Assembly (NCBI GenBank): GCA_913776825.1
Contig: CAJYPV010000027.1
Location: 310,001-374,000 of the forward strand
Source of the DNA: Burkholderiaceae bacterium
GTDB lineage: Bacteria; Pseudomonadota; Gammaproteobacteria; Burkholderiales; Burkholderiaceae_C
DNA length: 64,000 nucleotides
Direction: 5' to 3'
The notes beneath the pieces were generated by a model. The model did no database searches, was not told the origin of the DNA, and saw nothing but the letters and a program-made list of their open reading frames with translations. Shown piece by piece: positions 26,144-34,197 of the stretch. Numbering within the stretch: position 1 is the first letter of the stretch; each line of letters starts with the position of its first letter. The position numbers and the translations under genes were made by a program.

Positions 26144-27019
26144 TCAGCTCACGCCTTCATACCAGCGCAGCTTGCGGCGTAGCGTGGCGTAGTAGCTCCA
26201 GCCGCGTGGATGCAGAAACGGCGCCCGGTGCTGCGAGCGGCGCACCGTGATGCAGTCGCCGTGCAGCAGGCTGGCGAGGCTCTGCATGTCGAAATTGACG
26301 CTGGCGTCGCGCCCGGCCACGATGGTCAGGCGCACCTCGCCGGAATCGGGCAGCACGATGGGCCGGTTGGAGAGCGCATGCGAGGCGATCGGCAACACCA
26401 CCCAGCCGGCGATGCCCGGATGCATGATGGGGCCGCCTGCGGAGAGCGCATAGGCCGTGGAGCCGGTCGGCGTGCCGACGATGACGCCATCCGCCCGCAT
26501 GTTGGCGACGAACTCATCGCCCACATCGACTCGCAGCTCGACCATGCCGGCGGTGGCACCGCGGCTGACCACCACATCATTGAGCGCGACGCCGGAGAAG
26601 ATCTGCTCACCGTCCCGGATCACTGCGCCTTCGAGCATCGAGCGGTGCTCGATCTCGAAATCGCCGGCCAGGATCGGCTTGAGCGCGTCTTTGAACTGAT
26701 CGGCGGAGATGTCGGTGATGAAGCCCAGCCGGCCTTGGTTGATGCCGACCAACGGCAGGTTGTAGCGCGCGACTTCGCGGGCGAAGCCGAGCATCGTGCC
26801 GTCGCCGCCGACCACGATGGCCAGGTCGCATTGGGCGCCGAGTTCGGCATGTGAAAGGGCGGGCAGGGCGGTGATGCCGGTGCTGTCGGCGGTTTCCTGT
26901 TCGAGGGAAACATCCAATCCCTGGCTGGCGACAAAATCGGCAATCTCCTCCAGGATGGGGCGGATGCCTCTGGACTGGGGTTTGCCGACGATGGCCACAT
27001 GACGGAATCGCTTGGACAT
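26144..27019 (-). CDS. nadK: NAD kinase
   Basis: Phosphorylates NAD to NADP. From MSKRFRHVAIVGKPQS (27019) it is 291 residues. VVGGDGTMLGFAR carries the GGDG motif, GINQGRLGFITDI and GTPTGSTAYALSAGGPI follow. A longer frame to 27121 lacks similarity and would run into hrcA. It is transcribed divergently from hrcA across only 61 bases, an arrangement seen in many Burkholderiales. Confidence 0.96.
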   Translation of the reverse strand: MSKRFRHVAIVGKPQSRGIRPILEEIADFVASQGLDVSLEQETADSTGITALPALSHAELGAQCDLAIVVGGDGTMLGFAREVARYNLPLVGINQGRLGFITDISADQFKDALKPILAGDFEIEHRSMLEGAVIRDGEQIFSGVALNDVVVSRGATAGMVELRVDVGDEFVANMRADGVIVGTPTGSTAYALSAGGPIMHPGIAGWVVLPIASHALSNRPIVLPDSGEVRLTIVAGRDASVNFDMQSLASLLHGDCITVRRSQHRAPFLHPRGWSYYATLRRKLRWYEGVS

Positions 27020-27080
27020 ATGCACAGAATTACACCACAGCGCCACTCGCCGGCCTGTGGGACCGGTCGGCGCCAATACA

Positions 27081-28115
27081 ATGAAAACCATGCTCGACGA
27101 GCGCGCCAAAACACTCCTCAAAACCCTGGTTGAACGCTACATCGCGGACGGTCAACCGGTGGGCTCCCGCACGCTGTCGCGGGCGTCCGGTCTCGAGCTG
27201 AGCCCGGCGACCATTCGCAACGTGATGGCCGACCTGGAAGAGCTCGGCCTGATCGCCAGCCCGCACACCAGCGCCGGCCGCATCCCGACGGCCCGCGGCT
27301 ATCGGCTGTTCGTCGACACGCTGCTCACGGCGCAGACGCTCAAGTCCGAGGTCGCCTCGCTGGAGTCGCAGTTGCTGCCCGACCAGCCGCAGCGGGTCAT
27401 CGCCAATGCGGCGCAGATGCTGTCCAGCCTGTCGAGCTTCGTCGGTGTGGTGACCTCGCCGCGCAAGAGCAGCGTGTTCCACCACATCGAATTCCTGCGG
27501 CTGGGCGAGCGGCGGGTCCTGGTCATCATGGTGTCGCCGGAGGGCGATGTGCAGAACCGGCTGGTGTTCACCGCCCAGGACGTGAGCCAGTCCGACCTGA
27601 CCGAAGCCAGCAACCGGCTCAACGCCCACTATTCCGGCCTGAGCCTGGACGTGGTCCGTGACCGCCTGCGCAACGAGGTGGATGCGCTGCGGGGTGAGAT
27701 CGCCTCGCTGATGAGCGCGGCGGTGGATGTCGGCACGCAGAGCTACGAGGCGCAGGAGCCGGTGGTGGTTTCGGGCGAGCGCAATCTGCTGACGGTGCAG
27801 GATTTCCGCCACGACATGGGCAGCCTGCGTCGCATGTTCGACCTGTTCGAGGAAAAGACGCAGCTGATGCGCCTGCTGGATGTCTCCAGCCGCGCGGAGG
27901 GTGTGCGGATCTACATCGGCGGCGAGAGCCAGGTCGTGCCCTACGAGGAGCTGTCGGTGGTCTCGGCGCCGTATGTGGTGGATGGCGAGGTGGTCGGCAC
28001 GCTGGGCGTCATCGGGCCGACGCGCATGGCGTACGACCGGATGATCCAGATCGTCGACATCACCTCGCGCATGGTGAGCAATGCGCTGTCTCAGAAATCG
28101 CCGGCTGGCGCGTGA
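27081..28115 (+). CDS. hrcA: Heat-inducible transcription repressor HrcA
   Basis: Represses groES/dnaK-type heat-shock operons through CIRCE sites. The N-terminal winged helix includes LVERYIADGQPVGSRTL and SPATIRNVMADLEELGLI. The dimerisation part has FVGVVTSPRKSSVFHHIEF and the C terminus VGTLGVIGPTRMAYDRMI. MKTMLDERAK at 27081 gives 344 residues (MLDERAK at 27090 is an alternative). No CIRCE element is visible in this window. Confidence 0.95.
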   Translation: MKTMLDERAKTLLKTLVERYIADGQPVGSRTLSRASGLELSPATIRNVMADLEELGLIASPHTSAGRIPTARGYRLFVDTLLTAQTLKSEVASLESQLLPDQPQRVIANAAQMLSSLSSFVGVVTSPRKSSVFHHIEFLRLGERRVLVIMVSPEGDVQNRLVFTAQDVSQSDLTEASNRLNAHYSGLSLDVVRDRLRNEVDALRGEIASLMSAAVDVGTQSYEAQEPVVVSGERNLLTVQDFRHDMGSLRRMFDLFEEKTQLMRLLDVSSRAEGVRIYIGGESQVVPYEELSVVSAPYVVDGEVVGTLGVIGPTRMAYDRMIQIVDITSRMVSNALSQKSPAGA

Positions 28116-28127
28116 GTAGAATGCGCG

Positions 28128-28148
28128 GCTCCGGTGCAATGCCGGAGC
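28128..28148 (+). terminator. Hairpin after hrcA, possible weak terminator
   Basis: GCTCCGG and CCGGAGC form a seven-pair stem around TGCAATG, 13 bases after the hrcA stop and before the tRNA. There is no T-tract, so termination would need Rho, or the hairpin may serve in tRNA processing. Confidence 0.4.
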
Positions 28149-28203
28149 GCCGGGTGACGAACCCGGCGGAAGACGGTCTGGTGACAGGCCGGGTGATCCC
28201 GTA

Positions 28204-28280
28204 GGGCCGTTAGCTCAGTTGGTTAGAGCAGAGGACTCATAATCCTTTGGTCGCTGGTTCAAGTCCAGCACGGCCTACCA
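28204..28280 (+). tRNA. tRNA with CAT anticodon (elongator Met or lysidine-type Ile2)
   Basis: The acceptor stem GGGCCGT pairs with ACGGCCT. The D arm TAGCTCAGTTGGTTAGAGCA, anticodon stem-loop GAGGACTCATAATCCTT, T arm CGCTGGTTCAAGTCCAGCA and encoded CCA follow. The anticodon arm flank and the T arm resemble E. coli tRNA-Ile2 (CAU, lysidine-modified) more than its elongator tRNA-Met, so identity is left open. The accessory region begins immediately after this gene. Confidence 0.92.
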
Positions 28281-28499
28281 ATAAGATCAATCACTGACGC
28301 GCGCTTCGAGCGCCGTCGAAGCGGTTCACTATCAACCAACTGTCAACGCGCTCAGCGGATTCAGTTTGGTGACCTCTTGAAGAGAGGCGTGTACCTGTCT
28401 CGTTGTGGCCATGGTGCGCGTGCGGCTGCGCGTCAAACTCGGCCGTGATCAGCACCGTTCGGACCTTGCTCGACTTGTGGCTGCGTCGTAGACCTTGTG

Positions 28500-28586
28500 G
28501 GCGAACGCGTTTCCGGCCCCACAAACCCCACCTGCAACGAGTATGACGGCGGTTCGTATGACGAGGCTCTCCCCCGCAAGCCCTAG
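28500..28586 (+). pseudogene. Remnant of an effector C-terminus (29 codons)
   Basis: Reads GERVSGPTNPTCNEYDGGSY then DEALPRKP and a stop, matching the last residues of the ORF ending at 31311 (GERVSGPTNPTYNEYYGGWY, DKAFPSKP). Nothing upstream (28281-28499) continues the homology, so the rest of the gene is lost. The next gene's ATG lies inside this remnant, as it does in the second copy. Confidence 0.7.
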
Positions 28587-29118
28587 GGCCCAAAAGGCGA
28601 TCCGCTGGCTCCATGCCGTGGTGTGGCTCTGCGCCGCCACTTCTGCTCAATGTCTCTCTCCCGCCAAACCCAAGACCATGAAACAACTCGACGTCTGGAA
28701 CCTCGTGGACGACTTGCCGACGCATGCGCCGTTTGACAAGGAGAAGATCGAACAGGCATTGGGCATCGTGCTGGTCCCGCATGAACAGATCAGCAACCAA
28801 TACGTCACCGCGCTCAAGGGCAGGCCCGTGCATCTGGCCCAGGACGTGGAGATCGAGGCGGTGAGCTTCCGCGTTTCTGTGAAGGAACCCACCGAGACGT
28901 GGCTGCTGCACCTCACGGTCGCCGGCCAATGCGTCGCGCGCCGCGACATCCTGGCGCGCTATCCACGCCTGGAGATCACGAGCGCTCCTCGGGGTCGATC
29001 GCTCGACGAGCAGACCTATTACTCCCGCATTGAACCGTGGGGCAAGATGAGTTTCGGGTTTGCAGAACGTGATCCCGAGTGCCTGAGCTCTGTGCTCTTC
29101 GCGGGTCCGAAGTGGTAA
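28558..29118 (+). CDS. Exported immunity-like protein, copy 1
   Basis: 186 residues, family not recognised. An N-terminal hydrophobic stretch (AIRWLHAVVWLCAATSAQC) suggests export to the periplasm. The mature part begins around MKQLDVWNLVDDLPTHAPFD. It is a close paralogue of the protein at 31283-31843, with the same length and the same CLSSVLFAGPKW end. Its start overlaps an effector tail, and it is followed by a T6SS-type associated domain and SMI1/KNR4 genes. A role as periplasmic immunity protein against the lost effector is inferred. The longer frame to 28495 is the effector remnant region. Confidence 0.65.
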   Translation: MTRLSPASPRAQKAIRWLHAVVWLCAATSAQCLSPAKPKTMKQLDVWNLVDDLPTHAPFDKEKIEQALGIVLVPHEQISNQYVTALKGRPVHLAQDVEIEAVSFRVSVKEPTETWLLHLTVAGQCVARRDILARYPRLEITSAPRGRSLDEQTYYSRIEPWGKMSFGFAERDPECLSSVLFAGPKW

Positions 29119-29254
29119 TCAATCTCTGCGCATGTTGATTGAGGTCTCCTCATGCAATCCGCCGGAGCGCCGTGCCGCGCAGGGCATCTCCGACCGGCTC
29201 CTGCTCACCCGATGAAATTGCCGGACGGGCCGGCCTCGCAACAGAAGGTGGCAC

Positions 29255-30253
29255 ATGCCCCAGATTCCCGCATCGCAGTTTGATCAGCGCCTTCAGCAGG
29301 ACATGCCGGCCTTTGTCGACAAGACGCTGGCGGTGGTCCGCGACAGCCATCCCACCTATCGGCAGAGCGACGACATGCTGCGCGATTCGATCCGCGCGGG
29401 CTTCAAGCGCGCGCTGCGGCATGGACTGACCACCGACGAGCAGTTGATGGAATACGTGCTGGTTATGTTCGCCTCGGCGCCCAATTTCGATCAGCACCCG
29501 ATGATCGCTGGCGTGCTGGGCGATCAGCGCTTCCCGGTCGAGGCGCGCTGGGAGCGCATCTTCGAAGAAGACTTCGACGACTTCTGGGGTGAGATCTCGG
29601 AGCCCGACTTCTACGACGGCGAATACTGGAAGGATCCGACGCAATCGAAGGTGAAGCCGCCTGGGCCGCCTCGATCGTCACCGACCTCAGGTTCTGAAGT
29701 GCCGAAGGGAAACCCCATGACCTGGAGACTGGTATTCCCATTCATGAACCACTACCCGGTGATCACTCCGGGCGACATCAGCGCCTTTGAAACTCGCAAC
29801 CAGCTGAAGTTGCCCGCCGACTATGTGGCCTATCTGCTGGAGTTCCGGGGATCCCCGCCAATGTTGCAGAACGATGAAGGGCGATATGGCGCCGTCGAGC
29901 ACACCGTGGACTGGGCGGGGAAGCCGGCGCGGTCCTATGGGGACGAATGCGGGCTCGGGAGCACGTTCAGCCTCTTCGAAGGCAAGGAGATCGATTCGCC
30001 TTGCAAGGGGGGATGCGATCTCGACGACAACATTGTTTGGAATGGGCACCTCCACCCTCCTGGCTTGCTGCCGATTGGTACGGATGCGGGCAACTCGCTG
30101 TTTCTGTTGGGTGTGGAGGGCGATCTGACGGGACGGGTTTTCTTCCTGTCCACCTTTCACGTGCCGCATCCCATCTCGTTTGAGCACATCGGATTCATTG
30201 CCCCGACCTTCACCGATTTTTTGAAGTCGGCTCGCCCGGCCAAGCGGCCGTAA
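29255..30253 (+). CDS. Fusion of a T6SS-associated-type N-terminal domain with an SMI1/KNR4 immunity domain
   Basis: 332 residues. Residues 1-125 (MPQIPASQFDQRLQQ through SIRAGFKRALRHGLTTDEQL, MFASAPNFDQHP) resemble small proteins encoded next to type VI effectors and VgrG adaptors. Residues 155-332 form an SMI1/KNR4 fold domain (ISAFETRNQLKLPADYVAYL, HLHPPGLLPIGTDAGNSLF). AAGGTGG precedes the ATG. An internal ATG at 29717 with its own AAGGGA would give exactly 178 residues, the length of both stand-alone paralogues downstream. The fusion linker therefore looks like read-through intergenic DNA, and two products are possible. Confidence 0.75.
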   Translation: MPQIPASQFDQRLQQDMPAFVDKTLAVVRDSHPTYRQSDDMLRDSIRAGFKRALRHGLTTDEQLMEYVLVMFASAPNFDQHPMIAGVLGDQRFPVEARWERIFEEDFDDFWGEISEPDFYDGEYWKDPTQSKVKPPGPPRSSPTSGSEVPKGNPMTWRLVFPFMNHYPVITPGDISAFETRNQLKLPADYVAYLLEFRGSPPMLQNDEGRYGAVEHTVDWAGKPARSYGDECGLGSTFSLFEGKEIDSPCKGGCDLDDNIVWNGHLHPPGLLPIGTDAGNSLFLLGVEGDLTGRVFFLSTFHVPHPISFEHIGFIAPTFTDFLKSARPAKRP

Positions 30254-30278
30254 TGTTTGCGAGAGGGCAGGGACGACC

Positions 30279-30815
30279 ATGAGGTGGACACTGGTCTTTC
30301 CTTTCGCGGACGACTTTCCAGTCATTTCGCTGGAAGATGTTCAAGCGTTTGAAGCCCGCAATGGCCTGCGGCTTCCAACTGAGTACGTTGATTTTCTTTT
30401 GACTTGTCGAGGATCGCCGCCACGACTTCGGAATGACGAAGGGGAGCACCGCGGAGCGCTATTCCCGGTTGATTGGGGTGGCAAGGCAGCCCAGTCCTAC
30501 GGTCCTGAGGCGCTGCTGTCGTTGACCTTCAGCCTGTTCGAGGGGAAGGAGTCCACATCTCCGTATCGAGGCGGCGCGAACCTGGACGACTGCATGATCT
30601 GGAATGAGCACCTGCATCCTCCAGGTCTCTTGCCGATTGGTACAGACCCCGGCAACTCGTTGTTCCTCATCGGACTCGAAGGTGACCTGACGGGAAAGGT
30701 CTTTTTCCTTTCGACTTGGTCGATTCCGTCGCCGATGTCGTTTGAGCACATCGGCCTGGTGGCTTCCTCATTCAATGAGTTTCTCCGCTCGGCGCGTCCG
30801 GACGAAGCCTCCTGA
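30279..30815 (+). CDS. SMI1/KNR4-family immunity protein, paralogue 2
   Basis: 178 residues, MRWTLVFPFADDFPVISLED. Same family as residues 155-332 of the preceding gene and the gene at 32327, sharing HLHPPGLLPIGTDPGNSLFL and SFEHIGL. SMI1/KNR4 proteins are the commonest cytoplasmic immunity superfamily of polymorphic toxin systems. It lies 25 bases after the preceding gene in a tandem array, which fits an immunity bank against variant toxins. No toxin partner is intact in the window. Confidence 0.8.
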   Translation: MRWTLVFPFADDFPVISLEDVQAFEARNGLRLPTEYVDFLLTCRGSPPRLRNDEGEHRGALFPVDWGGKAAQSYGPEALLSLTFSLFEGKESTSPYRGGANLDDCMIWNEHLHPPGLLPIGTDPGNSLFLIGLEGDLTGKVFFLSTWSIPSPMSFEHIGLVASSFNEFLRSARPDEAS

Positions 30816-30912
30816 ACGTGAAAGACAACGCCGATGGTGTCGAAACTTGGAAGACAAGAGAGGCGTGAGGTCCACGCTTACCCTCGGCGAGACCCCTCCT
30901 GATTCATCCGCG

Positions 30913-31311
30913 ATGTCTTCTTCGATCCCGCCGTCTCTCTACGAATACTGCCAGCCCACGTTGCTGACCGAACGGTCGGACGATCTGCTGGCGCATTCCT
31001 TCGACACGCGCTTCATCTCTCTGGACGCGGCTCAGTCCGAGCTGCTGAGCCGAGCAGGCGCGGCCACGATGAAGAACATCGAGATGCGGCGCGATATCCT
31101 GGCCAACGGCGGTCCGGACATCAAGATCGTCGGAAACTCGGCGAACCATGCCTCGTACGATGAGCCCCTCAACGACGGACACGCAGCGACTGAGAGAGAC
31201 TGCATCGGCTCCGCGTTCGGCAACGGCGAACGCGTTTCCGGACCCACAAATCCCACCTACAACGAGTATTACGGCGGTTGGTATGACAAGGCGTTCCCCA
31301 GCAAGCCCTAA
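30913..31311 (+). pseudogene. C-terminal fragment of an effector-like protein
   Basis: 132 codons from ATG 30913 (MSSSIPPSLYEYCQPTLL), including FDTRFISLDAAQSELLSRAG, KIVGNSANHASYDEPLND and the tail GPTNPTYNEYYGGWYDKAFP. The sequence reads like the end of a large enzyme, not a whole protein. A type VI lipase of the Tle3/DUF3274 type is a possible source, from memory only and unproven. It may still be translated. The following immunity-like gene starts within its last 29 bases. Confidence 0.55.
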
Positions 31312-32119
31312 GGCCCGAAAGGCGATCCGCTGGATCCATGCTGCGGTGTGGCTTTGCGTCGCCGCTTCCGCTCACTCTCTGTCTCCCGCCAAGCCCAAGA
31401 CCATGAAACAACTCGACCTCTGGACCCTCGTGGACGACTTGCCGACGCGTACCCCGTTCGACAAGGAGAAGATCGAACAGGCGCTGCGCATCGTCCTGAT
31501 CCAGGATGAAGAGATCACGAACGAATACTTCACCGCGCTCAAGGGCGGGCCAGTGCATCTGGCCCAGGAAGTGGAGATCGAGGCGGTGAGCTTCCGCGTG
31601 TCTGCCAAGGAACCTACCGAGAAGTGGCTGCTGAATCTCACGGCCGCCGGCAAATGCGTCGCGCGCAGCGACATCCTGGCGCGCTATCCACGCCTGGAGA
31701 TCACGAGCGCTCCTCGAGGGCGCTCGCTCGACGAGCAGACCTATTACTCCAGCAAAGAGTCGTGGGGCAAGGTGAGCTTCGGATTCGCGGAACGCAATCC
31801 CGAGTGCCTGAGCTCTGTGCTCTTCGCGGGTCCGAAGTGGTGATCAATCTCTCCGCACATTGATTGAGCTCTTCATGCCATTCGGAGCGCCGTACCGCGC
31901 AGGGCATCTCCGACAGGCTCCTGCGCATCCGATTCAATTGCCGGACGTGCCGGTTCCGCACGGCAAGGTGGCCCATGCCCCAGATTCCCGAATCACAGTT
32001 TGATCGGCTCATTCAGCAGGACAAGCCGGCCTTTCTCGACAAGACGCTGGCGATGTTCCGCGACAGCCATCCCTCCTATCGACAGAGCGACGACGTGCTG
32101 CGCGATTCGATCCGCGCGC
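31225..32119 (+). repeat. Copy 2 of the duplicated immunity module
   Basis: About 895 bases matching 28500-29398. The match stops at 32119, where the sequence jumps to the 3' part of an SMI1/KNR4 gene, so copy 2 has lost roughly 0.7 kb relative to copy 1. Confidence 0.85.
31283..31843 (+). CDS. Exported immunity-like protein, copy 2
   Basis: 186 residues, paralogue of the product of 28558-29118. An export signal (AIRWIHAAVWLCVAASAHS) is followed by MKQLDLWTLVDDLPTRTPFD and the shared end CLSSVLFAGPKW. Substitutions are spread through the protein, including several Lys/Arg/Glu changes, as expected if the copies protect against different effector variants. The ATG lies inside the preceding effector tail (29-base overlap), suggesting coupled expression of effector and immunity. 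Function is inferred from context. Confidence 0.68.
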   Translation: MTRRSPASPKARKAIRWIHAAVWLCVAASAHSLSPAKPKTMKQLDLWTLVDDLPTRTPFDKEKIEQALRIVLIQDEEITNEYFTALKGGPVHLAQEVEIEAVSFRVSAKEPTEKWLLNLTAAGKCVARSDILARYPRLEITSAPRGRSLDEQTYYSSKESWGKVSFGFAERNPECLSSVLFAGPKW

Positions 32120-32250
32120 GCTGACGGGACGGGTCTTCTTCCTGTCAACCTTTCACGTGCCGGATCCGATCTCCTTCGAACACATCGGCCACATCGCCCC
32201 GACGTTCACGGATTTCCTTAAAGTCGGCCATCCCGCCGATCCGAGGTGAT
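31975..32250 (+). pseudogene. Adaptor/SMI1 gene destroyed by internal deletion
   Basis: Bases 31975-32119 encode the first 48 or so residues of the adaptor domain (MPQIPESQFDRLIQQDKPAF). The frame then meets TGA at 32122-32124. From 32120 another frame encodes the last 40 residues of an SMI1/KNR4 protein (LTGRVFFLSTFHVPDPISFE ... APTFTDFL) ending with TGA at 32250. Compared with 29255-30253 about 0.7 kb is missing and the frame is lost. Confidence 0.75.
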
Positions 32251-32326
32251 CTTCATGGCCGCTTGCCGCCTGGGTACCAGCGGTCGATCTTGACGGGGCC
32301 CAAATGCCGAAGGCGAAGGAAGTCTC

Positions 32327-32863
32327 ATGAGTTGGAAACTGGCGTTCCCCAAGATCGAGTCCTATCCCGTCATCACTCTGCGAGACGTGCGCGAGTTCGA
32401 AACGCGCCATCAGATGTCTTTGGCGCCGGACTATGTGGACTTCCTTGTCAGTCACCGGGGCTCTCCTCCGATGTTCGTGAACGAACAGACTGAGTACACC
32501 TGTCCCGAGTTCACCGTCGACTGGGGCGACAAGCCCGCACGCGTCAGCGGGCCGACGGTGCGACTCGAAGCGACCTACAGCATTTTCACCGGCAAGGACG
32601 TCCAGTCCGCCTTCGACAGCGGCTATGACCTGGACGACAGCATCAGTTGGAACGACCATCTGTACCCGCCCGGCCTGCTGCCGATCGGATCGAACGCCGG
32701 CAATGCGCTGTTCATGCTTGGCGTGAACCAGGCGCATGCAGGCAAGGTCTTCTACCTGTCGACCTTCCACGTGCCCGACCCCATCTCGTTTGAGCACATC
32801 GGATTCATTGCCCCGACCTTCACCGACTTTCTGAAGTCGGCTCGCCCGGCCAAGCGCTTGTAG
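32327..32863 (+). CDS. SMI1/KNR4-family immunity protein, paralogue 3
   Basis: 178 residues (MSWKLAFPKIESYPVITLRD), with FETRHQMSLAPDYVDFLVSH, HLYPPGLLPIGSNAGNALF and the C-terminal SFEHIGFIAPTFTDFLKSA. The last 90 or so bases are almost identical to the end of the gene at 29255-30253, suggesting duplication or gene conversion limited to the 3' end, while the middle differs more. A GAAGGAAG ribosome site precedes the ATG. Confidence 0.8.
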   Translation: MSWKLAFPKIESYPVITLRDVREFETRHQMSLAPDYVDFLVSHRGSPPMFVNEQTEYTCPEFTVDWGDKPARVSGPTVRLEATYSIFTGKDVQSAFDSGYDLDDSISWNDHLYPPGLLPIGSNAGNALFMLGVNQAHAGKVFYLSTFHVPDPISFEHIGFIAPTFTDFLKSARPAKRL

Positions 32864-32869
32864 TGCTCG

Positions 32870-33120
32870 CGAGAGGGCCGGGACGAGCATGACTCGGACA
32901 CCGGGCTTTCCTTCCGAGGACGACGTTCCCGTCATCGAAACCGGCAGCCATTCAAGCGTGCGATGCCCGCGGCCGCGCGCTCGACGACGCTGCACCGGCG
33001 CGTCTCGTGCTTTCTGCGCTGAATCCTTGGCGCGGGATGACCGACGCGGGATGGTTTGACTGGCGCCAGCCAAAGGACTTTGATGGCGCGCCGCTGCAAC
33101 TGGAGATCTCTCAGAGATAG
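32870..33120 (+). pseudogene. Remnants of another SMI1 gene and of an unknown coding sequence
   Basis: From ATG 32889, MTRTPGFPSEDDVPVIET matches the first residues of paralogue 2, including the GCGAGAGGGCxGGGACGA leader, but the similarity ends near 32945. After that a different open frame, without a start, reads RALDDAAPARLVLSALNPW, then RGMTDAGWFDWRQPKDFDG, and stops at 33120. It looks like the C-terminus of a gene I do not recognise. Confidence 0.55.
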
Positions 33121-33168
33121 CCTGGCGTCAGGTGGGCGCGGCGCATCGTCGTCGTGAGGCTCGACGAT

Positions 33169-34185
33169 TCAACCCTGCGCATCTGCGAGGAACAGCGACA
33201 CCCGATAAACCTGGAAATCGATCAGGCTGTACATGACGTGCAAATCGTGGCCTGGAAAACTCCAGCGCATCGCGCCAGTGTCTGCCGAAGTCATCAGGCG
33301 ATCCGGTTTGCGCCCCACCATCGCTTCCAGCTGAGTGGGCGTGGTGTGAAACTCGATGCCAAATGGCAGCCGGCCGCTGTAGCCCAGGCTGTCCATGTCG
33401 CCTTGGCGATTCAATCGGATCCCAGTGATCACCGAGGGTGCGACATCCTTTCCACCGAGGTACAGCGTCACCCCGTGCGCCTGAACGTACTTGGAGATTT
33501 CTCCTGCGTTGGAGAAGTCGAACAAGTCTGAACTCCAATCGATATGGCTCAGGGCATCGCGTACCTCGACGTCCGTTGCGACACGGCCGACGACCTTGAG
33601 AACCGAATCGGCTGGAGGCCTGTCCGCGCTCTGCGTTTCGCGTTCATCGGCGACGCCCAGCATGCGGCGGTCATACTTGTTCAGACGCCGGAGATGGACG
33701 ATGGCCAGCGCGTCGTCTTGATAGCTGGCATTGACGATCCAACCCTCAAGAGCCCACAAATCGGAAGTCAGTTCGTGGATGGTCCGGCGCGCCAGCGGCG
33801 TGCCCATCACGGCGGCACAGTGCTCTTTCGAAGCGCCCCATTGCAGTCCGAAAGGCAGCGGCCCCGAATAGCCGCGATAGTCCTGCACACCAGGACCAAA
33901 CAATGCCACCTCTCGCAGGACGAAGTCACCGGGATCGTCGCCGACAAGGCCATCCGGCTTTCCGACCAGCAGGCGGTAGATCGCCTTGCGGTCATAGATC
34001 AGCGCCAAACTGTGGCGTTCGACCTCGTCGATACGGCCGGTATCACGGGCGTTGTCCGCTCCGTTCGTTTCCGTCCCGACTTGCGGGCGGTCATAGATCC
34101 GCTGAGCGGTGAGCCACTGGTCAACATCAGCAGCTTCGGGCGAGCACCCAACCAAACTCAGAAGGTCATCGGTGGATATTGGCAT
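33169..34185 (-). CDS. Two-domain protein, BamE/SmpA-like repeats, immunity candidate
   Basis: 338 residues, not recognised by name. Two similar domains are visible: GYSGPLPFGLQWGASKEH...VMGTPLA in the middle and GYSGRLPFGIEFHTTPTQL...MVGRKP near the C terminus. The pattern LPFG(I/L) x10 (V)hG(R/T)(K)P is seen in BamE-like domains used as immunity proteins. No signal peptide, so cytoplasmic. It lies 12 bases after a homologous single-domain gene. Context next to toxin immunity modules supports, but does not prove, an immunity role. Confidence 0.7.
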   Translation of the reverse strand: MPISTDDLLSLVGCSPEAADVDQWLTAQRIYDRPQVGTETNGADNARDTGRIDEVERHSLALIYDRKAIYRLLVGKPDGLVGDDPGDFVLREVALFGPGVQDYRGYSGPLPFGLQWGASKEHCAAVMGTPLARRTIHELTSDLWALEGWIVNASYQDDALAIVHLRRLNKYDRRMLGVADERETQSADRPPADSVLKVVGRVATDVEVRDALSHIDWSSDLFDFSNAGEISKYVQAHGVTLYLGGKDVAPSVITGIRLNRQGDMDSLGYSGRLPFGIEFHTTPTQLEAMVGRKPDRLMTSADTGAMRWSFPGHDLHVMYSLIDFQVYRVSLFLADAQG

Positions 34186-34197
34186 TGGTCAGTCCCA

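Larger units (their letters stand above)
28500..29398 (+). repeat. Copy 1 of a ~0.9 kb duplicated immunity module
   Basis: Strongly similar to 31225-32119 over about 899 bases, covering the tail of an effector-like gene, a 186-codon immunity-like gene and the first about 48 codons of the adaptor gene. Divergence is visible throughout, so the duplication is not recent. Confidence 0.85.
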
